A stretch of DNA of 64,000 nt from Lachnospiraceae bacterium AF51-6-b8A (lineage in GTDB: Bacteria > Bacillota > Clostridia > Lachnospirales > Lachnospiraceae), in assembly GCA_027682585.1 (NCBI GenBank), contig JAQCZH010000001.1:248001-312000 (forward strand), given 5' to 3'. A program made the position numbers and the translations under genes. Positions within the stretch are counted from its first letter, which is position 1, and each line of letters starts with the position of its first letter. Shown here piece by piece: positions 53,004-62,216 of the stretch. The notes under the pieces are model-generated. The model saw only the letters and a program-made list of their open reading frames with translations, was not told the origin of the DNA and did no database searches.

Positions 53004-53702
53004 ATGTATCAGATCTTGATTGTGGAGGACGACAAAACACTTGCGAGACAAGTCAAACTGGCCTTGGAAAAGTACGGCTACGTCTGCAAAACGGCAGAAG
53101 ATTTTCAGAACATCGACCAAGCCGTCATACAGACGAAGCCGGATATTATTTTGTTAGACATTAATCTTCCGCGCTTTGACGGATTCTATTGGTGCCGGAA
53201 GATCCGCAGCATCAGCAAAACGCCGATTTTAATCCTTTCGGCGAGAAATGAAAGCTACGACCAGGTCAGAGGAATGGAGTCCGGGGCAGATGACTATATC
53301 ACAAAGCCCTTTGATTTAAATGTCTTGCTGGCAAAGATATCCGCGACGATTCGGCGCAATTACGGAGAGCTGAAAAGTGAAGAAAGCATGGAAGTGACCA
53401 TTGAAAAAGAGGGGCTTTCTTTCTATCCATCCCGCCTGTATTTTGAATATGCAGGCAGAAAAGTGGATCTGACGGCAACGGAATCGCAGCTGTTTTCCGC
53501 TTTGCTCTCCTCTTATCCGGATGCGGTATCGAGAGACGAATTGTTCTCGAGGGCATGGGATGAGGGAGCCTATGTGGAGGAGAATACGCTTAATGTGAAT
53601 GTTCGAAGACTGCGCAATAAGTGTAAGGAAAAGAAAATTCCACTTGAAATCAAATCAATCCGGGGATTGGGGTATCAGCTTAAGATAGGAGGAGTCGATT
53701 GA
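53004..53702 (+). CDS. BceR-like response regulator
   Basis: This 232-residue OmpR-family regulator has a receiver domain with Asp52 as the phosphorylation site (LLDINLPRFDG). The conserved lysine lies in DYITKPFDL. A winged-helix DNA-binding domain (about 130-230) ends IKSIRGLGYQLKIGG. The partner kinase gene overlaps its stop codon. The order regulator, kinase, ABC ATPase, permease is that of Bce modules, which sense cell-wall-active peptides through the transporter. Codon use is more A/T-ending than in the neighbouring housekeeping genes. Confidence 0.9.
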   Translation: MYQILIVEDDKTLARQVKLALEKYGYVCKTAEDFQNIDQAVIQTKPDIILLDINLPRFDGFYWCRKIRSISKTPILILSARNESYDQVRGMESGADDYITKPFDLNVLLAKISATIRRNYGELKSEESMEVTIEKEGLSFYPSRLYFEYAGRKVDLTATESQLFSALLSSYPDAVSRDELFSRAWDEGAYVEENTLNVNVRRLRNKCKEKKIPLEIKSIRGLGYQLKIGGVD

Positions 53703-54673
53703 AACTATTCATCAAGGATCATATCGACATCATTTTGCTGTCAGTTCTGAACAACCTCATTTTAGTTCTCGGATATTATCAATTGGACGGCTTTTCGACG
53801 GTTTTTGGAGTGCTCTACTTTCTTTTCATGTCTTTGTTTCTGCTGTTTCTGATACTGGCCTATCGGTACTATCGAAAGAAAAAAGTATATCAGATGCTTG
53901 CCGGCAAGCCAGGAAAGCTGGAAGATATGGTGGCGGAGGATGATTCAGACAGCTTTACTTTGGCCTTTTCCTCCTATAACAAGCAGAATTATCAACATTT
54001 CTTGCAGGAACTGAATCAAAGCAGGGAGACAGCGGATGAATGGCAGAGCCGCATTGTTCGCTGGGTGCATCAGATGAAAACGCCCATCAGTGTCATTCGG
54101 CTTATGGTACAGACAAATCCGGAACAGTTGAATATCCTGGATATTGATTATGAACTGGATCGATTGCAAAGTCAGATGGACAGTATGTTAGGCTTTGTGC
54201 GGATGGGAGATCTCGAGAGTGATTTTGTGATCGAGGAAATCTCATTAAAAAAACTGGCGGACGAGATTGTCCTGAAGAATAAACGACAGTTTGCCTATCA
54301 TCATGTATCTCCTGAAATATTGATCCCCGAGGATGCGATCGTCCGAAGCGACAGAAAGTGGCTTGGTTTTGTCATAGAGCAGATTTTAAACAATGCCGTT
54401 AAATATTCAGGGAAAGATTCCAGGATCCAGATTTACACAAGGGAGATCAGTACGAGGGTAGAACTGACGGTGCGAGACTTTGGGATTGGAATCAGAGAAC
54501 GGGATCTGCCGCGCGTGTTTGAACGATATTACACCGGTTCCAATGGCAGAGAGCATGATCAGTCATCCGGCATCGGTCTCTATATGGTAAAAAGAATATT
54601 GGATGAGCTTGGCCATAGCATACAGATCCGTTCTGAAATAGAAAAGGGGACAAGCGTAGCGATCCTGTTTTGA
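53699..54673 (+). CDS. BceS-like intramembrane-sensing histidine kinase
   Basis: The 324-residue protein has two closely spaced membrane helices (about 10-27 and 35-55) with almost no external loop. This is the mark of intramembrane-sensing kinases. The phosphorylated histidine is His124 in RWVHQMKTPISVI. The ATP-binding domain has the N box (EQILNNAVKYS), DFGIGI and GIGLYMVKRI. Start codon TTG overlaps the regulator's stop, behind AGGAGG. Signal is likely received from the transporter encoded downstream. Confidence 0.9.
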   Translation: MKLFIKDHIDIILLSVLNNLILVLGYYQLDGFSTVFGVLYFLFMSLFLLFLILAYRYYRKKKVYQMLAGKPGKLEDMVAEDDSDSFTLAFSSYNKQNYQHFLQELNQSRETADEWQSRIVRWVHQMKTPISVIRLMVQTNPEQLNILDIDYELDRLQSQMDSMLGFVRMGDLESDFVIEEISLKKLADEIVLKNKRQFAYHHVSPEILIPEDAIVRSDRKWLGFVIEQILNNAVKYSGKDSRIQIYTREISTRVELTVRDFGIGIRERDLPRVFERYYTGSNGREHDQSSGIGLYMVKRILDELGHSIQIRSEIEKGTSVAILF

Positions 54674-54677
54674 GATG

Positions 54678-54699
54678 AAAGTGACAGTTTTGTCACTTT
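54678..54699 (+). promoter_or_regulatory. Candidate BceR-type operator (or hairpin terminator) before the transporter genes
   Basis: AAAGTGACA and TGTCACTTT are perfect 9-bp arms around GTTT. The core TGACA-N4-TGTCA fits the TNACA-N4-TGTNA pattern I recall for BceR-like regulators. A TATGCT -10 lies about 50 bases downstream. The T run after the arms would also allow termination. Confidence 0.5.
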
Positions 54700-54768
54700 T
54701 TGTTATTTTAATCAATTTTTTTGAGAAAGCCTTTTCGCTATGCTGAAAGCTAGAAAGGAGGTGCAGGA

Positions 54769-55512
54769 ATGAAGGTCTTATCGATCCAGAAAGCCACAAA
54801 AATCTATGGTAGCTCCGTTCAGGTCAAGGCAGTCGACCAGCTTTCCCTGGAAGTAAACGAGGGAGAATTCATCGCTATTATGGGAGCTTCCGGGAGCGGG
54901 AAGTCCACACTTCTGAATCTGATTTCCGGAATCTTGCCGCTGACGTCAGGAGATATTTTCATCAGAGGGAAAAGCATTTTGGGAATGACGGAAGAGGAGA
55001 GTGCGATATTCAGGCGTGATGAATTGGGATTTGTCTTTCAGGATTACAATCTGATAGATACCCTGACCATTGGGGAGAATATCATGCTGCCGCTGATGTT
55101 TACAGGCAAAGATGTGAAGACCATGCAAGAGGAAGCGAAGGACTATGCAAAAAAACTCGGAATCGGAGATCTTATAGGCCATCGGATCTATGAAGTATCC
55201 GGCGGTCAGGCGCAGAGGGCATCTATTGCCAGAGCCCTGATTCATCATCCCAGGCTTCTCCTGGCAGATGAACCGACCGGGAATCTGGATTCTGCTTCTG
55301 CGCAGGAAGTCATGAGGCAGTTTGTCAGATGTAACGAAGAGGAGCAGGTGTCTACTCTGATGGTGACGCATGACGCAAAAACAGCCAGTTATTGTAAGCG
55401 AGTGGTTTTCATCAAAGACGGCAAAGTGTTCAATGAAATTTACAGAGAGGGAAAGCAGCTTCAGTTTTATGACGAAATCCTCAATGTTCTAAAGTTTATG
55501 GGCGGTGAGTAG
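54769..55512 (+). CDS. BceA-like ABC transporter ATP-binding protein
   Basis: The 247-residue ATPase of the MacB/BceA group has Walker A GASGSGKST, Q-loop FVFQDYNLIDTLT, signature VSGGQAQRASIARAL and Walker B LLLADEPTGNLDS. AAAGGAGGTG precedes the ATG. It pairs with the large permease that starts one base after its stop. Bce-type transporters free lipid II cycle intermediates from antimicrobial peptides and act as the sensor for the kinase. Confidence 0.93.
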   Translation: MKVLSIQKATKIYGSSVQVKAVDQLSLEVNEGEFIAIMGASGSGKSTLLNLISGILPLTSGDIFIRGKSILGMTEEESAIFRRDELGFVFQDYNLIDTLTIGENIMLPLMFTGKDVKTMQEEAKDYAKKLGIGDLIGHRIYEVSGGQAQRASIARALIHHPRLLLADEPTGNLDSASAQEVMRQFVRCNEEEQVSTLMVTHDAKTASYCKRVVFIKDGKVFNEIYREGKQLQFYDEILNVLKFMGGE

Positions 55513-55513
55513 G

Positions 55514-57439
55514 ATGACATTTGGACAGTTTATAAAGCATAATATTTTGAGAGACAAGGAAAGCTATGTCGCTTATTGGCTCAGCAGTATGTTTACGATC
55601 GTCATCTTCTTTGTCTTTGGGGCAAACCGCTGCCACCCGGAGCTGAAAAAGATAAAAGAAATTTCTGACTTCATGCTGTACACACAGCTTTTGGTTCTCA
55701 TATTTGCTGTCGGCTTCCTGACGATATCCATTCATGCTTTTATACAGAAGAAGCAGAACAGCTACGGTATGCTTCGTATGATCGGAATGAAGCGCAGGCA
55801 GGTGGCCGGTATGATTGTCGGTGAAAATATGCTGACGGGCATCAGCGCCTTGGCCGCCGGACTCCTGGTCGGAATCGTGTTTGGACACTTATCCGTTATG
55901 CTGATGGCAAAGATGATCTATCTGGCCGATATTCCGTATGTTTTCCCTTTCGAGGCAGTCCGGGACACCATTTGCTGCTTCCTGGCCGTCTTTTTTCTCG
56001 TAAGCTATCTGCAGGCGAGGAGTATGGCCAAAAAACCAATACAGGAACTGTTGTCTGTGAAATCAAATGAATCAAAGGGGATGAGCTTCCATCCGTCGCT
56101 GGCAATCTTGGGCTTGTTTCTTCTGGCCTATGGATATACTCTCACCTTTTTTCATCAATTGCCCTTTCTTGAACAGATGCTTCGAAGCAATTGCATCCTG
56201 GAAAAAAGCCTTGTGCCGATGATTCTTGGATCCGTCTGCGTCGGTCTGTATCTGGTATTTCGTGAATTTGTCTTTTTGATTTTATCAGGAGTCCGTCATT
56301 TCTCCCGCTATTATCTTAAGAATGGAAATGCAATCTGGATCACAGGGCTCCAGGATAAACTGAAGAGCGCCGTAGGAACGATATTTATCTCTACGCTCCT
56401 GCTTACTGCAGCTTTTTCTGCCATCATTAGCTGTGTTTCCGTGCTGGCTGGCGCACGACAAAGAAATGAGTCAAATAATCCGATCCCCATTCAGTATCTT
56501 TCCTTTGAGGGAAATCAGGATAGAGAGGCGAGGGACGTCAAAATCATAGAAGACAAGCTGAAGAAATACGGCGTCAAAGCACAGTCCTATCGATACATGA
56601 TCCTGGAATATGGAGACCGGGAGATGACGGCGAATAAGCTGATCTCGCAGACGGATTACCGCCGTGAGAGCGGGAAGACAATCGATTTACAGGAGGGGCA
56701 GGCAATTGACATCTCAGGTGGGAAAGAAATGCAGGCGAGCGCAAAAGTCACAGATACAGAAATTCTGACCCTGGTGGGAAAGGACTCCCCGATTTTGGAC
56801 TCCAGCCGGAGAAACCATTCGTATGTGGTCAGTGACGCAGACTATCAGCGTTTCCTGCAATCAAAGAAGATGAAAGAGGTGACGGTCTACGACACGATAG
56901 TGGATGACAAAGGACAGAGAAAAGAGGTTCGCCAGGCGGTCAAGGAGATGAGAAATGAGACCGGCCTTGGCGGATATGGAACAAACTTTGTGTTCAACCC
57001 CAGAATTGAGTCCCTGGATATACAGGAATATACCTATCAGATGGAAACCTATATCTCTGTATTGCTGTCTGTCATTTTCATGCTGGCATCTGCCAGTCTG
57101 CAGTATTTCCGGCTGCTGAATCAGGCAAGGGAGAATTTGCCAGTGGAGAGAAATCTGTATCGATTTGGTCTGTCCGTCCGGCAGATATTGGGGATACAGA
57201 GGAAGCAAATGCTGGTGATTTTTCTGCTCCCAATCGGATTCGGCGTTCTGTCTACATTTTTTGCGATGAACTACCTGGCGAATATGCAGGTGTCCTCTGC
57301 CGATCTGTTATTTAGAAGAACAGTAATGATCTTGATTCCGCTTATTATGCTGGAATTAGCTTATTTTTTCATTCTGGAGAAAAGGCTTGAAAAGAAAATG
57401 AGAAAATATCTGTCCGTTGAATTGAAGAAAGTGAGATAA
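55514..57439 (+). CDS. BceB-like ABC transporter permease
   Basis: The 641-residue FtsX-domain permease has about ten membrane helices and one large external domain (about residues 320-520) between helices seven and eight, the layout of BceB. It starts MTFGQFIKHNILRDKESYVAYW; the QNSYGMLRMIGMKRRQVAGMI block follows the first FtsX helices. The ATG at 55514 is chosen over an in-frame GTG at 55505. The external domain determines peptide specificity in the family and is not similar to any I can name. Confidence 0.9.
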   Translation: MTFGQFIKHNILRDKESYVAYWLSSMFTIVIFFVFGANRCHPELKKIKEISDFMLYTQLLVLIFAVGFLTISIHAFIQKKQNSYGMLRMIGMKRRQVAGMIVGENMLTGISALAAGLLVGIVFGHLSVMLMAKMIYLADIPYVFPFEAVRDTICCFLAVFFLVSYLQARSMAKKPIQELLSVKSNESKGMSFHPSLAILGLFLLAYGYTLTFFHQLPFLEQMLRSNCILEKSLVPMILGSVCVGLYLVFREFVFLILSGVRHFSRYYLKNGNAIWITGLQDKLKSAVGTIFISTLLLTAAFSAIISCVSVLAGARQRNESNNPIPIQYLSFEGNQDREARDVKIIEDKLKKYGVKAQSYRYMILEYGDREMTANKLISQTDYRRESGKTIDLQEGQAIDISGGKEMQASAKVTDTEILTLVGKDSPILDSSRRNHSYVVSDADYQRFLQSKKMKEVTVYDTIVDDKGQRKEVRQAVKEMRNETGLGGYGTNFVFNPRIESLDIQEYTYQMETYISVLLSVIFMLASASLQYFRLLNQARENLPVERNLYRFGLSVRQILGIQRKQMLVIFLLPIGFGVLSTFFAMNYLANMQVSSADLLFRRTVMILIPLIMLELAYFFILEKRLEKKMRKYLSVELKKVR

Positions 57440-57443
57440 AGAT

Positions 57444-58211
57444 ATGAAATTTGGACTTAACCGGGCACAGCTGAAGAACATAGCGCTGGTATTTATGGTG
57501 CTTGACAATGCCTATTTTCGCTTCTCGACAGCGATCAGCAGCGTCGCTCACCTGGCGACACGTTTCGTGGCCCCGCTGTTTGCGTGGCTGATGGTGGATG
57601 GCTTCTTCCACACGAAATCTAGAGGCAGGTATTGCAGACGTCTTTGGATTGCCGCAGCTCTTATGCAGACAGGGAACGTCATTTCCTCTGCGATATTTGG
57701 ACAAAATGGGATTGCAGACAATATCTTTTTGACCCTGGCGCTCTCATTTACAATCATATGGCTCTTTGAACTGGCAAAACAAGAGGATTCAGGAAAGAAG
57801 ATCGGTCTTCGCATACTGGCGATTTTCCTGGTGCTGCTCGGCATCGCGTTCAGTCTGGTTTTGTTTATTCCGCTCCCCTTTGGAAACGGCATTGCTATGG
57901 AAGGGGGATTGCAGCTGATCCCGTTTGTATTGATTTCTTACTTCTTTCATGACAGCAAATGGAAGCAGGCGGTTTTCACTCTGGCATACAGTCTCCTGAT
58001 GTTCTTTGTTCCATATGGCGGGCCTGCGTTGTTCCAGAATGGATTCGATATGTTCTGCGTCAATTCCGATTGGATGACCTTCCTTGTGATTCCCTTTATG
58101 TTCCTTTATAACGGCAGGGAGGGAAAGAAGAGCCCTTCGGGCAAATGGTTCTTCTATTTCTTCTATCCCGCGCATCTGTGGGCTTTGATGCTTCTGAAGG
58201 TTCTGCTGTGA
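57444..58211 (+). CDS. TraX family membrane protein
   Basis: The 255-residue protein has about seven membrane segments. It starts with the TraX-like LNRAQLKNIALVFMVLDNAYF and has TRFVAPLFAWLMVDGFFHT and the C-terminal FYFFYPAHLWALMLLK. TraX was named for N-acetylating F pilin, and chromosomal members are probably acyltransferases of unknown target. It starts four bases after the permease and ends the transcript. It is therefore likely part of the peptide-resistance module, perhaps modifying an envelope component. Confidence 0.85.
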   Translation: MKFGLNRAQLKNIALVFMVLDNAYFRFSTAISSVAHLATRFVAPLFAWLMVDGFFHTKSRGRYCRRLWIAAALMQTGNVISSAIFGQNGIADNIFLTLALSFTIIWLFELAKQEDSGKKIGLRILAIFLVLLGIAFSLVLFIPLPFGNGIAMEGGLQLIPFVLISYFFHDSKWKQAVFTLAYSLLMFFVPYGGPALFQNGFDMFCVNSDWMTFLVIPFMFLYNGREGKKSPSGKWFFYFFYPAHLWALMLLKVLL

Positions 58212-58338
58212 TAGCGGTCAGCGACCGATGCGAGATCCGCTCGAAGCGAAAGAATCCGGTTAAGAGCAGACAATGGAATAAAAGTTAATCGTGAATCAAA
58301 ACAATCGAATGCATACGTTGCGGGTGTCTATTGTTATG

Positions 58339-58384
58339 AAAAGGGGCTGTGGAGAAATGCAATTGTTCTTCACAGCCCTTTTTG
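58339..58384 (+). terminator. Terminator of the bce-like operon
   Basis: AAGGGGCTGTG and CACAGCCCTT pair, extended inward by AGAA/TTCT, and TTT follows. The 127 bases between the TraX stop and this stem show nothing. Confidence 0.88.
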
Positions 58385-58458
58385 TTCAGCTCAAAAAGGT
58401 TCATCTGCAGGGGAGCGGTTTTCGGCGGGACATTGCAGCCGGCAGAGCGAAGCGGGAA

Positions 58459-58487
58459 TTGACAAGTGATTTCCCTGCCCGTACACT
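58459..58487 (+). promoter_or_regulatory. Promoter of prfC
   Basis: A perfect TTGACA and TACACT are 17 bases apart. Confidence 0.75.
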
Positions 58488-58587
58488 ATAGAAGTTTGGC
58501 GAAGCGTGAGCGGAAGAGACCTGGCGTCAGTCCTTATGAATGGACGAGAAGAGCCGGGCGATCCCGGCAGAATATATGAGGTGAATC

Positions 58588-60177
58588 TTGTCTAAGTTGA
58601 GAGAAGAAATTGAGAAGAGAAGAACATTTGCCATTATTTCTCACCCGGATGCCGGTAAGACAACCCTGACAGAGAAATTCCTGCTCTACGGGGGCGCAAT
58701 CAATACGGCCGGTTCTGTTAAGGGGAAGGCGACCGCCCGGCATGCGGTCTCTGACTGGATGGAGATCGAGAAGCAGAGAGGAATCTCTGTCACATCTTCT
58801 GTTCTCCAGTTTAATTATGCCGGACGCTGCATCAATATTCTGGATACGCCCGGTCATCAGGATTTCTCGGAGGATACCTACCGAACTCTGATGGCAGCCG
58901 ACTCCGCGGTCATGGTCATCGACGGATCAAAGGGGGTCGAGGCCCAGACCAGGAAACTCTTCAAGGTCTGCGTCATGCGTCATATACCGATCTTCACCTT
59001 CATCAACAAGATGGATCGGGATGCCATGGACACCTTTGAACTCCTGGATGACATTGAAAATGAGCTGGGGATCGCTACCTGTCCTATCAATTGGCCCATT
59101 GGTTCCGGTAAGGAGTTCAGGGGAGTATTCGACCGCGACACAAAGCGGGTTATGATCTTTGCAGATACCATGAAGGGAAGCAAGGAGGGAAGCGAGGAGG
59201 AGTTCGACATCAGGGACGCCAAACTTCGTGCGGCTATTGGCGAGGAGGCGCTTGGAATCTTGGAGGAGGAGATCGAACTTTTAGACGGCGCTGCCGCTGC
59301 TTTTGATCAGGATAAGGTGGACGCCGGACAGCTCTCTCCTGTCTTCTTTGGATCCGCTCTGACCAACTTTGGCGTGGAGACCTTTCTGAAGCACTTCCTG
59401 GATATGACATCTTCTCCTCTGCCAAGAGAGTCCGATGCGGGATTGGTTGATCCTTTTTCAGAGGATTTTTCAGCCTTCTGCTTCAAGATTCAGGCCAATA
59501 TGAATGCCCGTCACAGAGACCGCATTGCGTTTATGCGCATTACTTCCGGCAAATTTACCGCCGGCATGGAAGTTTTCCATATTCAAGGGGAGAAGAATAT
59601 TCGTCTCTCCCAGCCTCAGCAGATGATGGCGGACGACCGCCATGTCGTCGACGAAGCCTATGCGGGCGATATCATTGGGGTCTTTGATCCGGGCATCTTC
59701 TCCATTGGGGATACAATTTTGACGGGAAAAGAGCACTTTAAGTTTCACGGCATTCCCACCTTTGCTCCGGAGCATTTCGCCCGTGTCAGCCAGGTAGACA
59801 CCATGAAGCGCAAGCAGTTCATGAAGGGGATCAGCCAGATCGCCCAGGAGGGGGCCATCCAGATCTTTCGCGAGTACAACACGGGGATGGAGGAGATTAT
59901 CGTGGGCGTGGTCGGTGTTCTTCAGTTTGATGTCCTGAAGTTCCGCCTGAATAATGAGTACAATGTCGAGATCAAGATGGAAAATCTCCCGTATGAGTAC
60001 ATCCGCTGGATCAGCAATGAGGAAGTGGATGTGGATGCGATTGTAGGGACATCCGATATGAAGAAAGTCACCGATTTAAAGGGCAGGCCCCTTTTGCTCT
60101 GGGTCAATGAGTGGTCGATCCGGATGACCCAGGACCGCAATGAGGGATTGGAACTGGCCGAATTTTCACAGAATTGA
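58588..60177 (+). CDS. prfC: Peptide chain release factor 3
   Basis: RF3 is the GTPase that removes RF1/RF2 after termination. The 529-residue protein has G1 SHPDAGKTT, switch ISVTSSVLQF, G3 DTPGHQDFSEDTYR and G4 FINKMDRD. The domain order and GVVGVLQFDVLKFRL are those of RF3, not EF-G. Start TTG is used behind GAGGTGA. Confidence 0.96.
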   Translation: MSKLREEIEKRRTFAIISHPDAGKTTLTEKFLLYGGAINTAGSVKGKATARHAVSDWMEIEKQRGISVTSSVLQFNYAGRCINILDTPGHQDFSEDTYRTLMAADSAVMVIDGSKGVEAQTRKLFKVCVMRHIPIFTFINKMDRDAMDTFELLDDIENELGIATCPINWPIGSGKEFRGVFDRDTKRVMIFADTMKGSKEGSEEEFDIRDAKLRAAIGEEALGILEEEIELLDGAAAAFDQDKVDAGQLSPVFFGSALTNFGVETFLKHFLDMTSSPLPRESDAGLVDPFSEDFSAFCFKIQANMNARHRDRIAFMRITSGKFTAGMEVFHIQGEKNIRLSQPQQMMADDRHVVDEAYAGDIIGVFDPGIFSIGDTILTGKEHFKFHGIPTFAPEHFARVSQVDTMKRKQFMKGISQIAQEGAIQIFREYNTGMEEIIVGVVGVLQFDVLKFRLNNEYNVEIKMENLPYEYIRWISNEEVDVDAIVGTSDMKKVTDLKGRPLLLWVNEWSIRMTQDRNEGLELAEFSQN

Positions 60178-60183
60178 TCTTTC

Positions 60184-60217
60184 TCCCGCGGGCCTTCGGA
60201 TCTGTGGGATTTTTTTC
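60184..60217 (+). terminator. Terminator of prfC
   Basis: TCCCGC/GTGGGA stem with a 14-base loop is followed by seven T. The remaining gap up to the recA promoter (60218-60396) shows no convincing gene. Confidence 0.75.
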
Positions 60218-60396
60218 GTATGAAGAAAATCCTGCAAATGACAGATCTGCCGAAGTTTGGCGGACAAAATCGTGCAAGAGGGAGAATCGGACAGGGAGTG
60301 ATTGCCAAAGCCCACCGGGCATGGGAGAATGAATATGTCCGGCGAAAGGAAAAACAGAACAAACAGATGTTTGTGGTAACGGACCCAATTATGTCG

Positions 60397-60425
60397 TTGA
60401 CAGTTATGTAGAATAGGATTAAGAT
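60397..60425 (+). promoter_or_regulatory. Promoter of recA
   Basis: A perfect TTGACA and TAAGAT are 17 bases apart; transcription should start near 60432. Confidence 0.8.
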
Positions 60426-60435
60426 AATCAAAATG

Positions 60436-60463
60436 CGAACAGCTGTTCGCAAACAACCGTTCG
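60436..60463 (+). promoter_or_regulatory. Tandem LexA (SOS) boxes before recA
   Basis: CGAACAGCTGTTCG (60436-60449) is a perfect Gram-positive LexA box (CGAACnnnnGTTCG). A second box, CAAACAACCGTTCG (60450-60463), follows at once with one mismatch. Both lie just after the predicted transcription start, where a repressor blocks the polymerase. Confidence 0.85.
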
Positions 60464-60478
60464 AATAAGGAGAGGATT

Positions 60479-61510
60479 ATGGCTACAGAAGAGAAGCAAA
60501 AAGCGCTGGAAGCGGCGATTACACATATTGAGAAGCAGTATGGCAGAGGGTCCGTCATGAAGCTGGGAGAGGGGGGCCAGCGCATGAAGGTTGAGGCGGT
60601 CCCCACAGGTTCCATCAGTCTGGATCTGGCCTTGGGTGTTGGAGGTCTCCCCAAGGGAAGGATTATTGAGATCTACGGCCCGGAGTCTTCCGGAAAGACA
60701 ACGGTGGCTCTCCACTGTGTCTCAGAGGTGCAGAAGAGGGGCGGCATCGCGGGATTTATTGACGCGGAGCACGCACTGGATCCTGTCTATGCCAGGAACA
60801 TCGGTGTTGATATTGATAACCTCTATATCTCACAGCCGGATAATGGAGAGCAGGCTTTAGAGATTGCCGAGACGATGGTTCGTTCCGGTGCGGTTGATAT
60901 TATCGTCGTCGATTCGGTTGCGGCTCTGGTACCCAAGGCGGAGATCGAGGGGGATATGGGTGACAGCCATGTGGGTCTGCAGGCCAGACTGATGTCTCAG
61001 GCCCTGCGCAAACTCACGTCTGTCGTCAGTCGGACCAACTGCATCGTCATTTTCATTAACCAGCTGCGCGAGAAGATCGGCGTCATGTTCGGGAATCCGG
61101 AGACCACGACCGGAGGCCGGGCCCTCAAGTTCTATGCCTCCGTCCGCCTGGATGTCCGCCGTACGGAGGCGATCAAGCAGGGGGGAGATGTGATTGGCAA
61201 TCATACCCGTGTTAAAATCGTTAAGAATAAGGTGGCGCCTCCCTTTAAGCAGGCTGAATTTGATATTATGTTTGGGCAGGGGATTTCCAGGTCCGGGGAT
61301 CTTCTGGATTTGGCGGTTGATATCGATCTTATCAATAAATCCGGTGCCTGGTATGCCTATGAAGGAGAGAAGATTGGGCAGGGACGTGAGAATGCCAAGA
61401 AGTATCTGGAAGAGCATCCAGAGCTTATGGGACAGATAGAGAGCCTGATTCGCGATCATTATGCGCCCAGGGAAGACGTGGCCGACGCGGCTGAGGACAA
61501 AGAAGAGTGA
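60479..61510 (+). CDS. recA: Recombinase RecA
   Basis: RecA pairs DNA strands and triggers LexA self-cleavage. The 343-residue protein has Walker [10 protein letters not shown], the allosteric loop [21 protein letters not shown] and Walker [11 protein letters not shown]. The length and the acidic C-terminus are standard. AGGAGAGG precedes the ATG. It overlaps recX by four bases. Confidence 0.98.
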   Translation: MATEEKQKALEAAITHIEKQYGRGSVMKLGEGGQRMKVEAVPTGSISLDLALGVGGLPKGRIIEIYGPESSGKTTVALHCVSEVQKRGGIAGFIDAEHALDPVYARNIGVDIDNLYISQPDNGEQALEIAETMVRSGAVDIIVVDSVAALVPKAEIEGDMGDSHVGLQARLMSQALRKLTSVVSRTNCIVIFINQLREKIGVMFGNPETTTGGRALKFYASVRLDVRRTEAIKQGGDVIGNHTRVKIVKNKVAPPFKQAEFDIMFGQGISRSGDLLDLAVDIDLINKSGAWYAYEGEKIGQGRENAKKYLEEHPELMGQIESLIRDHYAPREDVADAAEDKEE

Positions 61511-62118
61511 GCCCTGTGATTGTATCGATTGAGCCGGCAGGAAAGCGGCAGAGGGTCTGTCTTGATGATGGAACAGACTTTCTTCTTTATCAGAGGGAGA
61601 TTGACAAATACGCACTCAAGGAGGGAGAGGCACTGCCCGATGGCCCATATCGGATTCTTCTCGGAGAGATTTTCTTTCCTCGGGCGATCAAGAGGGCGAT
61701 GCACCTTTTGGAGGCCAGAGATTATACAGAGGTGCAGCTGCGTAAGAAGCTGGCGGCAAGCGGTTATCCCGATGCAGCTGTCTGTCATGCGCTTGAATAT
61801 GTCAGGCAATTGCACTATCTGGATGACGGCCGCTTGGCTGCCAATTATGTTCGCTGTCACCAGGAGAATAGAAGCCGCAGGCGGATTGCGCAGGATCTGA
61901 TGCGGCGGGGAATTGACAGGGAGCTGATAGAAGAGACCTTAGATGCAGAGTATACGGCATCAGAAGAAGATCAGATTCGGAAACTGCTCGATAAAAGGGG
62001 CTATAACTCTGCTTTGGCTGACCGCAGTGAGAAAGGGAAGCTCTATCGATTTCTGGCTTATCGCGGTTTCTCATCTGCATCTATCATGAGAGCTCTGCAA
62101 AAGGCCGATGAATCTTGA
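61507..62118 (+). CDS. recX: Regulatory protein RecX
   Basis: RecX modulates RecA filaments. The 203-residue, mostly helical protein has the repeated three-helix units of the family, for example [40 protein letters not shown] and [19 protein letters not shown]. The start is GTG overlapping the recA stop (GTGA), so translation is coupled and it shares the SOS-controlled transcript. Confidence 0.9.
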   Translation: MSPVIVSIEPAGKRQRVCLDDGTDFLLYQREIDKYALKEGEALPDGPYRILLGEIFFPRAIKRAMHLLEARDYTEVQLRKKLAASGYPDAAVCHALEYVRQLHYLDDGRLAANYVRCHQENRSRRRIAQDLMRRGIDRELIEETLDAEYTASEEDQIRKLLDKRGYNSALADRSEKGKLYRFLAYRGFSSASIMRALQKADES

Positions 62119-62143
62119 CTAATTTTTCCGAAAATTATAATAT
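62115..62143 (+). promoter_or_regulatory. Promoter of rny
   Basis: TTGACT and TAATAT are 17 bases apart; the -35 overlaps the recX stop codon. Confidence 0.7.
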
Positions 62144-62216
62144 CTATATGTTGTAGACAACATTATGGATAGTCCATTTTGAAGATACAATCACAATTTC
62201 ATAAGGAGGTGCTCCC

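Noticed and set aside
60220..60411. A 63-codon frame between prfC and recA
   Set aside because: It begins inside the prfC terminator T run and has no ribosome site.
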